DNA from: Rusavskia elegans
Taxonomy: Eukaryota; Ascomycota; Lecanoromycetes; Teloschistales; Teloschistaceae
Length of the DNA stretch: 64,000 nt
Direction: 5' to 3'
NCBI GenBank assembly: GCA_011316305.1
Contig: SAUG01000172.1
Location: forward strand, 30,528-94,527
Position numbers and translations under genes: made by a program. The notes beneath the pieces are model-generated. The model was given only the letters and a program-made list of their open reading frames with translations. It was not told the origin of the DNA and searched no databases. Shown here one piece after another: positions 37,020-49,727 of this stretch. Each line of letters begins with the position of its first letter. Within the stretch, counting starts at the first letter, position 1.

Positions 37020-37819
37020 CTACTTACCACCAGTCCTCCCCAACCCCCTCCCCCTATCCCTATCCCCCAACCCTGGCCCCGTCCTCCTAACGGACCTCCT
37101 CCTCGCCATCTCCTCCGCTTCCCTCTCCAACATCTCAGGATGCTTATGCACACTAGGCAACAACCCCATACCGACCGCCCTCCTCACCGCCTTGGCCACC
37201 CTCCTCTGATTCACCCCCCTCAACCCCGTCTCCCTCCGATGTCGTATCCGGCCCATACTACTCACAAACTCCGTCATGATGCTGAAATTCTTCCACTCCT
37301 CCAAGGGATTCATCCCCAACACATCGAACACATCCCTCCGGTTCTGCGTATGCGTATTCGCGGGGGCGCCGCGGCCCGTGATGTTGCCGCCGCTGGAGGT
37401 GCGTTGGCGCCATTTTTGCTGCTCGACGGGGGAGAGGTCGTGCGGCGCGTAGATGTCGCCCGGGTGGAAACGCCGGTAGAGGTGGCGTTCGAGGTCCGAG
37501 GCGCGGTAGGAGGCTTCGGTTTCGGCGAGGGCGGAGCGCCGGGCGGTGGCGGCGCGGGTTTGGGTTTGCGAGTCCCGGCTGATGGAGCCGATGAGGTCTC
37601 GGAGGTTGCGGACGGGTTTGGGTTGTTGGGGGGAAGAGGGTGGTGGTGGGCGGGTATCTGGAGTGTGCGTTAGAGGGAAGGGGAACTAATGGAGGTGGAC
37701 GGGTTTTTCGTACTTTGAGGTTCAGGGAGGAGGTAAGGTGTGGTGGATGAGAAGGGACGGATATGGTGGTTTCGGAAGGGTAGGCGGAGGAGTGGTCTTG
37801 GGAGCGTATGGCTAGCCAT
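37020..37819 (-). CDS. RSM18: Mitochondrial small-subunit ribosomal protein bS18m
   Basis: Exons 37714-37819 and 37020-37657 (56-bp intron GTACGA...CTCCAG) encode 247 aa. bS18m sits on the platform of the mitoribosomal small subunit. The ATG at 37819 gives MASHTLPRPLLRLPFRNHH, an Arg-rich presequence. The ribosomal S18 core lies near the C-terminus: NPLEEWKNFSIMTEFVSSMG, RRETGLRGVNQRRVAKAVRR and AVGMGLLPSVHKHPEML. The region before it is Arg/Pro/Ala-rich and fungus-specific. The predicted stop TAG overlaps a perfect donor (GTAAGT), so the last residues are not certain. It is divergent from IMP3, with 237 bp between starts. Confidence 0.9.
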
Positions 37820-38056
37820 AGTCTTCGAATTCCACAATCAATGAAGCCGCAGATTTCTCGGTGATCTATCCGTTGGTCCCGTCAAATTATCTCTGTGTAA
37901 GGTACTCATAGCGAAGTTAAGGTTGGGTGTGCACGAAACTTAAAACTCGCACAAAATGATGTCGAACCCACTTTGATACTTCGCCTTAAACCCCAAACCA
38001 GCACCACCTTTCTCTTATTCAATTATTATTGTAACACCTCCCCAGTCTCTCACAGA
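37820..38056. promoter_or_regulatory. Bidirectional promoter RSM18/IMP3
   Basis: Two ribosome-related genes start 237 bp apart on opposite strands, one for mitochondrial and one for cytosolic ribosomes. The shared promoter is implied by the spacing; no motif is clear. Confidence 0.4.
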
Positions 38057-38771
38057 ATGGTCCGCAAACTCAAGCACCACGAGCAAAAGTAACAATCCCC
38101 ACTCCCTTATAATCCATTCATTCCACTAACCACCCATCCTCCCCAGACTCCTCCGCAAAGTCGACTTCACGACCTACAAATCCGACTCCTCCCACCGCGC
38201 CGCCACCATCTGCCGCCGCTACTCGATCCAAAACACCGCCGACTACACCAAATACAACCGACTATGCGGCTCCCTGAAATCCCTCGCCCATTCGCTCTCC
38301 AACCTCGAACCCACCGATCCCGTGCGCCTGAAACACGAGAAACTGCTCTTGGAGAAATTATACGACATGGGTATCCTGAGCGAGGGCGTCAAATTGAGCG
38401 AGGTCGAACGCAAAGTCGGTGTTAGCAAGATGTGTAGGCGGAGGTTGGGGGTTGTGATGACGAGGTTGAGGATGAGTGAGACGGTTTCCGGTGTCAGTTT
38501 TGCTTCCCCCTTCCCCATTCATATCCATGCTCCAAACCCAATGCCTCCCAGGATCCAGCAAACCATCATTTTACTGACACTATATCTATATTTCCAGGCC
38601 ATCAAATTCATCGAACAAGGCCACATCCGCGTCGGCCCCGAAGTCATCACCGACCCCGCCTTCCTCGTCACCCGCAACATGGAAGATTTCGTCACCTGGG
38701 TCGATAGCAGCAAGGTGAAACGCAATATCCTGAAGTATAGGGATAAACTGGATGATTTCGATTTGCTGTGA
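38057..38771 (+). CDS. IMP3: U3 snoRNP protein IMP3
   Basis: Exons 38057-38088, 38147-38492 and 38598-38771 encode 183 aa, the usual length. IMP3 binds U3 snoRNA and promotes its pairing with pre-18S rRNA in the small-subunit processome. The start is [18 protein letters not shown], joined across a short first intron inside a Lys codon. The body shows [24 protein letters not shown]. The S4 RNA-binding domain spans [19 protein letters not shown] to [26 protein letters not shown]. The C-terminus [17 protein letters not shown] is conserved. Introns start GTAACA and GTCAGT. Confidence 0.96.
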
Positions 38772-39666
38772 GGTTAAGGTTGGTGGTTGGTTCGTCGGAG
38801 TCAAAGACTCGGATCATATGAAGCTCAAGATGTCCTGCGGATGATGGATTTGGAGCGAAGGTAATGGATATATAGGGGTGATATGGGCCGGCCCTTGGAG
38901 AGGGTATGAGAGTCTCGAAGGCTCGAAGGCGAAGGAAGGGGTTGGGTTCCTTTGCTCTACCAGCTACCAGATCGAGAGCATAATTTCCATCGACACACGT
39001 GTTCCATGGAAAGAGGTCAACGAGATATCTCAGGCTGAGCCATGATATACGGACAATATCGCAAAGGAGCAACGAGCTGCCTAGGTATAGACCGCCAACG
39101 TCTATGAAGGGAAAAGCAAGCCATGATAGCTACGAGATATGTCACTCGGGTAGAGGAAGTAAGATAGCAACGTGTGAGAATGGTAGAGATGAAGGAGGGA
39201 GATGGTCCGTGGAGCGGTGGGTAGCAAGCGGGATACCAAGCATATCAGATATCGAGGAATCTGCGGGCGTAAGAGACCCGGCGTCAGAGATCCAGTTCCC
39301 TCTCATATGGCTCAAAGGGAGACGAGGCTTCACATATGAAAAGCGCAAGGATCCAGGAACCAACGTGTACTTGCATGCGAGGATCTCTATATACAATTAA
39401 ACCGCCCCCGTAATCTCCTTACTCGTACAAGAAGCGGTAAATCCTCATAGGATGATAGTAGTATGCATGCACATCTTCCCCCTGTCAAGAACCTCGCGAA
39501 AAGACGCCGGGGGTATCACATTACCAGCTGGCTCCAAAGCCTGTCACCCAAAACGCCCTTTTCTTCAACCGCTTCCCAACATGCAATGCCTCTTTCGTAG
39601 ACGCATCAAAACCTCTAGCCCAGCTCAACGCCATCAAATGCGACCCTTATCCAACTCGCGTCCCCC
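38772..39666. other. Convergent intergenic region
   Basis: About 900 bp between the 3' ends of IMP3 and HFI1. An open frame at 38999-39400 (133 codons) starts with GTG and has no recognisable feature. Nothing else is supported. Confidence 0.45.
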
Positions 39667-41216
39667 TTAAACCGCAAGACACTCATCCAACAGCGCCCCC
39701 AGCTGTTTCCGGTCACCTGCAGCACCGCCAGCCCAACCCCAGCTCTCCTCGTCGTCCTCTCCGTCGTCTTGCATGTCATACCCGTTGGGAATGACACCGT
39801 TCGTCGTTGGTCTGATGGCGGGTCTGCTCTTCCCGCCTCGGTCCATGTCATCTTCCGGTTCTTGCTGGTAGTCGTCAAATTCATTATACACCCATCCTTC
39901 CAGAACGCCCTCGTTCCAATCGTTCATGATGCTATTTACGACTGTGGGCATCTGGGCCAGTTCGCCCCAACCCCCAACACTGATGGCAACTCGCATGTCC
40001 GCGGTGCCCAACGGTTTCCGCGGTTCAAGGTCCCTCTTCTTAATTTCCTTGCTTGTTGAGTTGGCGTGTGTAGAGGTGACGATGACGCCTCCGCCGACAG
40101 AGTTGATGCCCGGTAGGTCACTCCGTACGCGGCCAACGATATTGGAAACGACGGATTTCATGTAGTGGTCCAGAGCCACGGAGATGAACTCGGCGCATTC
40201 ATAATTGCAGCCGTTGGGTAATGACTCTTCGTAGCAAATCGGGACCATACGAGCATGGAGATCCGGTGGGGAAGGGAATTCGAAGGTTTCCGAGGCGAGC
40301 GGTGGAAGGTAGCGTTTGCGGATTTCAAGATCCCAGTCTTCACGCCGAGTCAGTAGAGCAATAGACCAGACCAGCACCATGAGCCAATAGGACTGGAAGC
40401 AAAAGGGTGGGAGTCTGTACTTGTCTTGACTTGCCCGCCGGCGCTGGCAGGTACGGCATCGGGAAGCTTGATCTGTCGAGCCTGATGATATTCATGCATT
40501 GAACGTGCAATCTGCGATTCAAGAGGGTCTGAGATTTGTCCCTGCAGAGTAATAGTATGATCAGCGGTCCTGCCTTGGAGCCAGTCCATTTCTAGACCCT
40601 CGGTCCGCCTTCGCTGCATCCAGACTTCTGGCCTGGTTACGACTCACATCGGTGACCTCTTTGATCCTCCTCCGGTCTCTTGCGGGCAATTGCATCACCT
40701 CCCTCTTCAGTCGCTGTTCGGCCTCATCTCCAGCCAAGGGCTTCGAAAGTAAGGTGGGCTTGTCGTTTGCAGAGACCCAGGGGGCAACACCTTGATCAGG
40801 GACATCCCGTAGGACGTTGCCGTAGATTGCAGCGATAAGTTGGTTGTGAAGGTGTACCGTATTCGGATCGGCGCAGACATAGTGGTCGATGTGTAAGGAA
40901 AGCTCATTTTGGTCGAGATGGCCTGAGGTTGGGTGAGGCTGGTTAGCAGATGCTGGATGTATATCCGTCGAGAATGTATACCAAGGATGAACAAGCTGAT
41001 GGCTTCCTTATAATTCCCCCAGTTGTCTGCTATGGCGGCCTTGAGATTGGTGTATAAAGGTTCGAGATCGATGCGCTGAGGGGCATTGGTAGTCTTCTGG
41101 GTCTTGGAGGATGAATATCCGGTTGCACCGTTGATTTTGGAGATATTGAGAGGATTGGGTATGGGAGGAGCGACGGAGTCTGACCGGCTGAGAGCAGCAG
41201 GGTCGATGTCAGGCAT
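39667..41216 (-). CDS. HFI1: SAGA complex subunit HFI1/ADA1 (transcriptional coactivator)
   Basis: Exons 40982-41216, 40648-40922, 40421-40541 and 39667-40337 encode 433 aa. HFI1/ADA1 is a structural subunit of the SAGA histone acetyltransferase complex and pairs with TAF12 through a histone-like fold. The SAGA-Tad1 region is clear: [20 protein letters not shown], then [32 protein letters not shown], and [19 protein letters not shown]. Exon 3 supplies [20 protein letters not shown], and exon 4 starts [20 protein letters not shown]. The acidic C-terminus ends [14 protein letters not shown]. All four exons join in phase. The promoter lies in 41217-41788. Confidence 0.93.
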
Positions 41217-41788
41217 GGTGTCGCTGGGGGGTCAGAGGTATCTCCTCAGCGCGGATGCGCCTCGCTGCCTACGGTCTCCGGCGCCGCATCAGAGAGACGA
41301 ATATGTCTCCTTGAAGTCAGCGGAGAGGAACTGGGTTCACCGCGCAAGCATGGTGGACACGTCAAGATCATGAATCTGTTGTGAGCTGGACACTGGGCAT
41401 CAGAATGATTGAACGTGGTTGTGAAACTTGCGCCTGCCGCCCCCAGACAACACAACCCAGACCCCATCGAGTCAAATCTGCTCAGATGAACCAGAGCACC
41501 AGTCGCATTCTTATACACGTCTATGTGGCAGCACGTCATCATGATACACAGTTGTATCAAGTATACACATCGTCGATTATCCCATCGTCGAGCGCTTCCC
41601 GATTGTCATACTGACTCTACCCCTGAGTATCTACTTTCAAGCACCTGGTTTATAGGCATTAAGTTAGGGGTAGCTCGTCGAGAACACGAACCATCTAATC
41701 GAATCATCGGTCCGCGAAAGAGGCTCACGAGGGCCAAATATAGCATCTTTGGTCGAAGAAAGGAAAGGACGGTGGATGTCATTGGTTG
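41217..41788. other. Intergenic: HFI1 promoter and BRE4-like 3' flank
   Basis: The region separates two minus-strand genes. Short frames on both strands (for example 41523-41897) overlap real exons or lack features. No RNA gene or repeat is visible. Confidence 0.45.
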
Positions 41789-44700
41789 TTATTGTAGCTG
41801 CAGGATATCTTCATCGAAAGCTCCGAAGAGAATTTCCAGTTCACTGGCAATATCTTTCATCACCTTTGCAAGTTGGCCTGTGACTAACGCTAGATGATGA
41901 CCGTCAGCAGATGGATTCGTAAGGGGACGAGGTGCGTATCAACCTACTGTACGAGTATAGCAAAGCAAAATCTTCGTCGGAACTGATGACAGCAGACTTC
42001 TCTTCTTTGCGGAAGCTGAAAATCTTCGCAAGAAGCCTGTCTCTGGTGTGATCAATGCTTGGTAAGGCATCATTGAGAGGATACTCGAGCTTGATCGACG
42101 ACGCAATCACTGCCAGGATCAATTGAGGTAAGCGATCGAGGGACTGAAAGACTCACCTTGAAACAGATGAGTTATCCTCAAGCTGAGTTGCGCCCTTTCC
42201 GAAGTCGTTGACTTCAGTATAGCTGCTTCTCCCGGCGACATTCGTGTCTCTTTGAGTATCATCACGTTCATCGCGTGAAGAGCATCAAGCATCCCGCCGG
42301 TGCTACTCAACAGTCGATTATAAGATGCTTCCCGGAACGGACCTCGAAGGCTAACCTCGGAAGTAGCAGAGTCTCGCACTTTCTCTAGTTGGGCCAAGAA
42401 CTTGTGTAGGTGTAACTCTTCTTCCATGTCCATATAGGCGTTTGCTGTCTTCCCTTGCAGCCGGCATTCCATCGGCCGTCGCTTCCAAATCAGACCCATT
42501 CGTAGCCAAAGCACGCTGAGACCGTCTTTCAGCTTTTGCCTCGCACTGATTGGCCAGATAAATCTGGTGATAATGAGCCCCCAGACGCAGCCCGAAAGAA
42601 CGGCAGCAGTCCGATGGAAAGTGATCTCCGTGATGATTGGTGAGATGCCACCTTCGTCGTCGTCATCATCCAGGTCTTTAACCGAGAGCGAGTACGCATA
42701 CAGCGCTGAAAGGTTGTACGTCAGCATGATGAATCGTCCCATCGGCCCTTTGCCTTGCGCCACGATGATATACGCCGTCCAGACAGACATGATCCATCCG
42801 AAAGCGGCCAAAGCGAAAGGATTTTCTCCGGACAATTCCCACGCAATGATTGCACAGACGGCACCGATACATGTCCCGAGGAATCGAGCATAGCCCGTAG
42901 TATTGGAGGCACCGATTGTCATCGAGCACACAAGCATGTACGAGAGAAGCCCCCATTCCCCGCGGAATCGTTGGTAGAATGGTCGTGTAGCGCTCAAAAA
43001 CGACGGCAGTGCATACAATGCAGCACCTGCCCCAACCTTGATTGCAAATTTGGTGTCGTCTCGCCGAAATATCGCAAGAGCTTTCCAAAGCCGGTAACGA
43101 CCGGTCATACCTGGACCGTGATTTCCCGACGCTGTGTTAGGAGAAGGGTGATGCAATGGGTGTGGGGCATTGCTTAGAACGTCTGCTTCCTGGTCGAGGG
43201 TATTGATGGAGCCTGCAAAGGTAAGTAAGCCAAGGAAATCTCTCGGATCATCTGTTCTTACTGGTGTCCTCCAGGGATCTGAAACCTCGTTTCCTTCGCC
43301 ATATCTTCAGCCAACTCCAGGTTCTGCCGTTCGGTCTCTCCTCAATCTCTAGCTTCAAGTCATCCAGGACATCCAAGTAAGTGATCATCTCATGTGCAAA
43401 ATCTTGAAGCGCGTAACTGAATACACCACAACTGGCCGCAATTTCCTCAAAGTCCGCCTCGACGTCAACTGACCGGTCTTTGTTAACCTGGTTCGTATCA
43501 TAGACTCTCGATAAAGCAACCTGCCTTGACTGGCTGTACAACTTTACTGCGGCTACGAGGCTCGATCTATATTGTGTGTCAACCATGAAATGGTAGTCTG
43601 GACCGGGTCCAAAAGGCAGGTCGTCTAGAATTTCCCGCAAAGTGTATGCAAGGGATTTCTAAAGTCAGAATTAGCCAAGAGTTCCAGCAGACCTCAGATG
43701 ATATGTGAAGCATGTAGAAAGAATATATAGAACACCTCTGTAGATGGCCCAAGTAGCCCACACCTCTTCACCTCGGCCAGGGTCTTCAAGAACACTGCTT
43801 TAGAGAGTATTTCAAAAAGAAGTTCACCTTTGGGATCAGAGGATAGATACAGGACTTCAACCAATAAGTATTACTGGTAAAGGGAAGTCAAAAGAGGTCC
43901 GGACAGCAAGAAGAGACAGCTGAAAGGTGACTGACGACGGCCGGACTTACTATGGATGGACCCAGGTGTTCGATAAATTCTGCGAATACTTCACCTGGCG
44001 TGAGTATTGAATTTGTAGAGCCTTTCAAGGCAGGTTTTGATGCCCGATCCCCTTCACAGATCTCGGGCGTTTCATCAATGACCTCCAGCGCAGTAGGATT
44101 CTCTGAAGCTGAAGCAACAGCAACCTTGCCTGAGCGGCGTCCAGTTGAGAGACCTAAACCTGGCTGTGCAAGAATTAGGAATTGCGTGGTTGCAGCACTT
44201 CTTAATCCGCCTATGTTCTGTGCGAGACGTTGCATACAATCAACAAGCTTTGCCTCAAGCCGAAATTCGCCTTCCGTTCCGGCGATGTAATGCTCGTATT
44301 TTGCTTCGACCAGGTTCTTTTCAATGTTGGCTAAGTGGCTTTTATATCTGTCCATTGCAGTGCGATACTGGGGACTTTTCATTTCTTCCTCGCGCCCTAC
44401 CAAGAAACAGCTGGTGGTACTCGCAAGTACCTCGGAAAGTGAGTCTGTGAACGAAATCAGGTTCTCCCGTAGGTCTGTCCTGGCGGATACAGGAAAGAGC
44501 AAGAAAGACACGGCGGTCGTTGCGATTACGCCCATCACAATCATCTTGAGCACCTGTACAATCTTGTCGTCTGAAAATCTTGCAGCCTGCACCGCTCCTT
44601 CTTTGGTCAAAACTGTGATGATAGCCAGACTAGTCAGTGAACAGGAGATATTGACCAGAGGGTGCCCCAAGCGCTGCTTGATCCAGCCAACGAACCCAAG

Positions 44701-45448
44701 GCCGCCTCCACAGAACACGACGAGAACAATGATTTGACCGATTATCACAAGATCGACAACCTCACGAAAAAAGACGGAGGTACCCATGCTGGCAAAACTG
44801 ATGAAAGCACTGTATGCGAATGCTACGACCGCTAGGACTACCGCTTCGAACATGCTTCCTTGAGACCGTGCCGGATGGAAATAGACCTGAGTAGACTCTG
44901 AAGTCAGGATTCCTTCTTTGACCAAGTGTTCGGAGTTGAGACATGTCTTATAACTCGCGAGACTAGGGGGTTGGAGGGAAAAGAGCTCAGACCGTAATAG
45001 TAGCTACCATATGCTTCCCATCCTGCTGCCCGAGCATCTCAGCAATAGCGGGAACGAAGGTTGCGAGACTTCCGAGTAGGTAGGCGATACTGCACTTGAG
45101 GACGCCTTTGCCCGTCCTTGACCTTGCGAAGTCGAGTGCATTGTGGTAAATTCGTTGTGCTACTCTTAAGAAGATTCGCGGTGCATCCGAAGGCTTTGGA
45201 CGGGCTTTGGGCACGCCCAAAAGCGGAGAATTCTCGCTCGCAGCACCATTGCCGTTTGGAGTTGTTAAGCCGGGCGAGATGCCTAATGTGACGGTTCGTC
45301 GGACACGCTGGCCGGTCTTAGGAATTATCACGGAGGCTTGTCGAATCTGTGGCGATCAGCTTGTATTTCGGTCCTCGAAATCGGGACCACCCACATGGGG
45401 GCGTGGGACTCTAGGCTCGTTCCCTCCCCCATTGGCACTGGAATTCAT
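41789..45448 (-). CDS. BRE4-like ArAE/fusaric-acid-resistance-type membrane transporter
   Basis: Seven exons: 45395-45448, 44993-45346, 43951-44886, 43262-43658, 42157-43212, 41948-42109 and 41789-41889, 1019 aa. The first membrane block includes GVLKCSIAYLLGSLATFVP and FEAVVLAVVAFAYSAFISFA, the ER-transporter 6TM N-terminal domain. A cytosolic part has EIEERPNGRTWSWLKIW. The second block (KFAIKVGAGAALYALPSFL, GEWGLLSYMLVCSMTIGASN) is FUSC/ArAE-like, and the C-terminus is DUF2421-like. Relatives include yeast BRE4 and aromatic-acid or toxin exporters; the substrate is unknown. Exon 1 (MNSSANGGGNEPRVPRPH) is inferred because the large frame has no ATG before a stop; its 48-bp intron GTGGGT...CACAG removes that stop. 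Intron 3 is 292 bp, the longest coding intron seen here. Confidence 0.88.
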
Positions 45449-46638
45449 AATGGTTTTGCCATGACCTAAAGGTTCGATGATGTGGATTGAATTCGGACAA
45501 TAGATGTTCAGCTGGAAGGGATCTGGCACCACTGGGAAAGTCTACAGTGGCTGGGCGCCGTCGGTTTTGAATTCCAAGGCAAGGTTGTCCAACGGTCGGC
45601 TAGTCCCGAAGGAGATGCGACACCTCAGCCCGGTTCATTCCCATATTCTTCACAAATACGCTTGCAGTTACAGTCTACTGATACACTGGATGAGCCCAGC
45701 AGGGTGAACACTTCGACCATACGATCACATTATACCTCGTTCGCCCGAATCTCGTCGCAAATACAGGAGGAGCCAGCCCGTCACGATTAATTTGGTCTAT
45801 AGATTGTCAAACTCTAGCAACTTTACCGCAACATTATATGCTCCTTCGCTTTGACCGATAATGGACAATCATCTTCAGGTGCTAGAAGAGCGGAGCCGGA
45901 CTCATCGGCACACTTGAAAACGGGACGGTACTTGAGAATTGTTTGGAAGAGCCCTTCGTACCACTGCCAGCATATATCGTGCTGCAGTGCTGCGACCGTG
46001 CTTATAAATATGGTACGGATACGTGAGGCTATCCATGTCACAGCAACCATCTTGGAGGGTACTTTGGACACCCCTCCCAGGAGAGAGCTCGAGCCAAAGA
46101 CGTTCTCGTACTTGGAAGGTACCTGATTCGAAGCCAGGTGTTATTTGTATCACATATTGATGAAGCCGACCTGAGCTGTAAGTATTCAGCAGAACAGCTC
46201 CTTGGATCTCATGTACAGTGGTTCTCCAGAGTGCAGGGGGCAGTGAAAGTGACCCGACGGTTACAGAAGCATCCTTGAGACTATCTACGTGAGCGGAAAC
46301 GATGTTACCGTGCTCGCCAGAGGGTCAAACGCGGGACGTACAAAAGTCGGTACCTCGATAAGGGATATCATTCCAACGACTGCTCGATTGTGACTATACA
46401 GCTATAACGTTCGTTGAAAACGTTGTGTTCAACCGAGTGATGGCCTGTAGTGACTTGGATCTGCAACAGGTGTTATGGTTGTTGCGCGCCCCTAATTGCA
46501 ATGACGAGCCGCGCAATGGATCCCATTTTTCGTGATCTTTGAAATGGACCAATCAGAGCGCGCTTATTGCGTCTATGAAATGCATCCGATTCATCCCAAT
46601 TCACACATTTGAACCACCAATCTTGCGATCCAGCAGCC
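45449..46638. other. Long divergent intergenic region
   Basis: About 1.2 kb between the starts of the BRE4-like gene and the complex I subunit. It should contain both promoters. Frames of 60-90 codons lack features. A hairpin-like stretch near 46119-46139 resembles a tRNA T-arm but the rest of a tRNA is absent. Confidence 0.4.
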
Positions 46639-47677
46639 ATGGCTTCCAAGATATTACCGAGGGTCGAGCGATGTCTTTCCAAAGGCTCCCGAGCTCCCTT
46701 ACGAACACAATGGCGGTCCCTCTCTACCACACCCCGAGTGGCAAGCGAAGCGCTTCAAGTCGTGAGTCCAACTGCTTATACCTCTGCCTACACAGAAATC
46801 TATCTGACGGCCTTCAGCATCGCGACTCTCCCCAAAACAACCCCTCAATCCCATTCACTTTCAATGCCATAAACCAAAAGCTCATCGCCGAAATCCTGAA
46901 GCGTTACCCCCCACAATACAAGAAAGCTGCCGTCATGCCCCTCCTTGACCTGGGACAACGACAACACGGTTTTACAAGCATCAGCGTCATGAATGAGGTT
47001 GCGCGGGTGCTGGAGATGCCGCCGATGAGAGTGTATGAGGTAGCGACGTTCTATACCATGTACAACCGGGATCCGGTGGGCAGGTTTCACGTACAAGCTT
47101 GCACGACGGTAGGACTACGTCTTATAATCCCGCCCCTGCAAAAGACGTCTAGCTGATGGGGCTCATGTGGATGTGATAGACACCCTGTCAACTCGGCGGC
47201 TGTGGCTCCGACAAGATCATGGAAGCTATTGAATCCCATCTTGGGGTCGGCCCCGGTCACACCACCGAAGACGGAATGTTCACGTTCTCAGAGGTCGAAT
47301 GTTTAGGCGCCTGTGTCAATGCGCCTATGGTCCAGATCAATGACGATTACTACGAAGACCTGACGCCCGAGACCATGGTCACGCTACTGAAGGCATTACA
47401 AGCGTCGGCAGAAGCGACCGGCGCGGCTGGAGGGACGGCGGGACTGACGGGTGAAAGTGAGGCGGGGATGGGTTCGAGTAAAGGGGCGGATAGGGCACAG
47501 GGTGAGCGAGATGTGACGGCGCAAACTCCGAGGGGGTACAGTGGCAAGCATGGGGTGAAGTTACCTAGTCCAGGACCCCAGACTGGGAGGAGGACATGTG
47601 AGAATATGGCGGGCTTGACGGCGCTGACGGAGGAGCCATGGGGCAATGAGAAGTTGAGAACCGATGGGCAATTGTGA
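46639..47677 (+). CDS. nuo-24: NADH:ubiquinone oxidoreductase 24-kDa subunit (NDUFV2)
   Basis: Exons 46639-46761, 46818-47108 and 47180-47677 encode 303 aa. This peripheral-arm subunit of complex I binds the off-path [2Fe-2S] cluster N1a. The N-terminus [19 protein letters not shown] is an Arg/Ser-rich mitochondrial presequence. The thioredoxin-like domain contains [33 protein letters not shown]. The four cluster ligands are C136 and C141 (CTTTPC, split by intron 2) and C179 and C183 (CLGAC). The Gly/Ser-rich C-terminal tail ends near KLRTDGQL and is longer than in bacteria, as in other fungi. It converges with AIP1 140 bp downstream. Confidence 0.96.
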
Positions 47678-47818
47678 ATATTCGGACCGATGTATATTGC
47701 GGTGTTGCAGGGACGTAAGCATTGAATGAGCACCGGAATTCCAGATGTACGGAGTACACATGTTATTTCGTGGCATCGTAACATCGTTGTTGCAGCATCT
47801 TCACAGCAGATACTCAGG

Positions 47819-49727
47819 TCAACTCAACCCCTCGACTCTCCAAACTTTGACTGCCGCGTCGCCTCCCACACTCACTACCCTCCCATCTCCCACCCACGCA
47901 ACCCCGTTCACTCCATCTTTATGGGCGTTGGCCTTCCCAACCCTCATACCAGGCTTCTTCACGCTCCAGACGAACACGTTAGTATCCAGTCCTCCACTAA
48001 CAGCGTGTGTCCCCTCCTTATTCCAACTGATACTCGTCACTCGTGCAGTATGTGACGACCATCGACTTATCGCAATTTCCCAGGTCGAGGTATTGAATAC
48101 CGAGATCTTCCCGTTGGAGCAGCCGGCGGCAAGATGCTCGCCAGTAGGGGAGAAGGACAGGATGGAGATATTGGAGCCGAGCGAGTCAACTTTACGCTTC
48201 GTGTCAAGGGATGTTGGGGAGAGAATGAGAAGAGAACCATCATCGCAGGCAACCGCTAGCAGGCCGTCGTTTGCGGCGATGGCTGTAGGCGATGCATTTT
48301 TAAATTGTGCTTCTTTCTGCTTTTGACCGTCTTTGAAAGTCTGGACACCTTTGTGTGTTGCTACTGCTGTAAGCCCATTGGAGGTCGCTGTAACAGCCTT
48401 CGGTTGGCCGTCTGTACTGGTGGAGGAGCCAATGAAGACGGTAGCTGAGGCGTCAATGGTACGAAGAGAGTCGTCCCAGCCAACGCTGTAGATACGATTT
48501 TCTGGCGCTGCCGTGATAGCAGACACATAATTCGTATGGCCTTCTCCGTCAAGGTAGTCGGTTGTCCCGGTAGAAATGTTCCAATTGCAGATGCGACCAT
48601 CGCTACTGCCCGTAAAGAGCGTTGGCACTGAGTCTCTCGCATCAATCGCTGCAATTGCCGTGATATTCTTCTGGTGACCGTGGACAACCTTGTGAGGCAA
48701 CGAATTGCCTTCTGAAAGATACGTCAAATCGCCATTGAGGTTTAGACTGATGATCAATCCATCTGAGCGACCGTGTGGCCAAACAACGCCTACCTGATGA
48801 TCTGGGATGCTCACTCTGCCTTCTTCACCCATACGCCATGTCTGAATGGCTTTACCAGCCTCCGCATCCCAGATCTTGACTGTTTGATCCGCAGACGAGG
48901 TAACAAACTTCTTTGAATCTTTCGACCACGACACACCGAAGATGCTGCCCTTGTGCTCGCCAGCCCCTATCTCGGCTTTTGGCTCGCCAGTCTTGCCGTC
49001 GTAGAAGAATATTTGCTTGTCTGCACCTACGCTCACAACTGAAGAGCCATCAGGACTGAACGCAACACCATAGATGAATCGTTGATGCTTTCTTATGCTG
49101 GTATTGAACTTGAATGGCGCTCCGTGATAGAAGACTAGACTTGTGTCGTCACTCCCAGTCATTGCTCTCAGAGGTCTCTGCTGCCGTATCGAGACGCTAT
49201 TGATTTGCGAGCTATGTCCTGATATTTCTCCCACCGAGTTCCCGGAGTCGGCAGTAATGCAGTGACCGAACTTTTCCTTCCCGTCGCCCACTGCTATGAT
49301 CCTTGCAGAGTCTCCATCCCAAGCCAGATCATTGATTTTACCGCCAATGATATGATACTCCCCTTTAGTGGCTCCTTCGCCAACGCAGTCCCAGACACGG
49401 ACGGTTCCTGAAATATCACCACTGGCAACATAGTAGCCGGACGGGGAAAAGCGAGCGACCGTTGTTGCTGTAATATGGCCGGAATACTGGGTGCTCACGG
49501 CTGGTTTGTCAATGGATCGGAGAAAGATTGATTTGTTGTTCTGCAGAGGGAAGCATCCCTGTCAGATTCCATAGGTGGTTGCTGTAGGCGTGCTTCGGTG
49601 AACTCACGGCATAAGCAAGGCGTTCTCCTTTAGGATCTGCGGAGATGGGTGTAGGCTGACCCCGTGTTGTTGAAGGAGAGGGTGCCCATATTGACTCTGC
49701 AGACCATGAGTGACTTTGCTTGACCAT
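47819..49727 (-). CDS. AIP1: Actin-interacting protein 1 (WD40 cofilin cofactor)
   Basis: Exons 49608-49727 and 47819-49540 (67-bp intron GTGAGT...CTGCAG) encode 613 aa. AIP1 works with cofilin to disassemble actin filaments at cortical patches. The long frame begins at a GTG; the true N-terminus MVKQSHSWSAESIWAPSPST comes from exon 1, and splicing makes ERLAYANNKSIFLRSIDKP, typical of AIP1. Two seven-bladed WD40 propellers are expected, with repeats such as VARFSPSGYYVASGDISGTVRVWD, KKFVTSSADQTVKIWD and THAVSGGLDTNVFVWS. The family length is about 610 aa. Confidence 0.95.

Noticed and set aside
38999..39400. 133-codon open frame between IMP3 and HFI1
   Set aside because: Starts with GTG, no domain, and lies in a convergent 3' region.
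46115..46142. tRNA T-arm-like sequence (ACCTGATTCGAAGCCAGGT)
   Set aside because: No acceptor stem, D-arm or anticodon arm can be placed around it.
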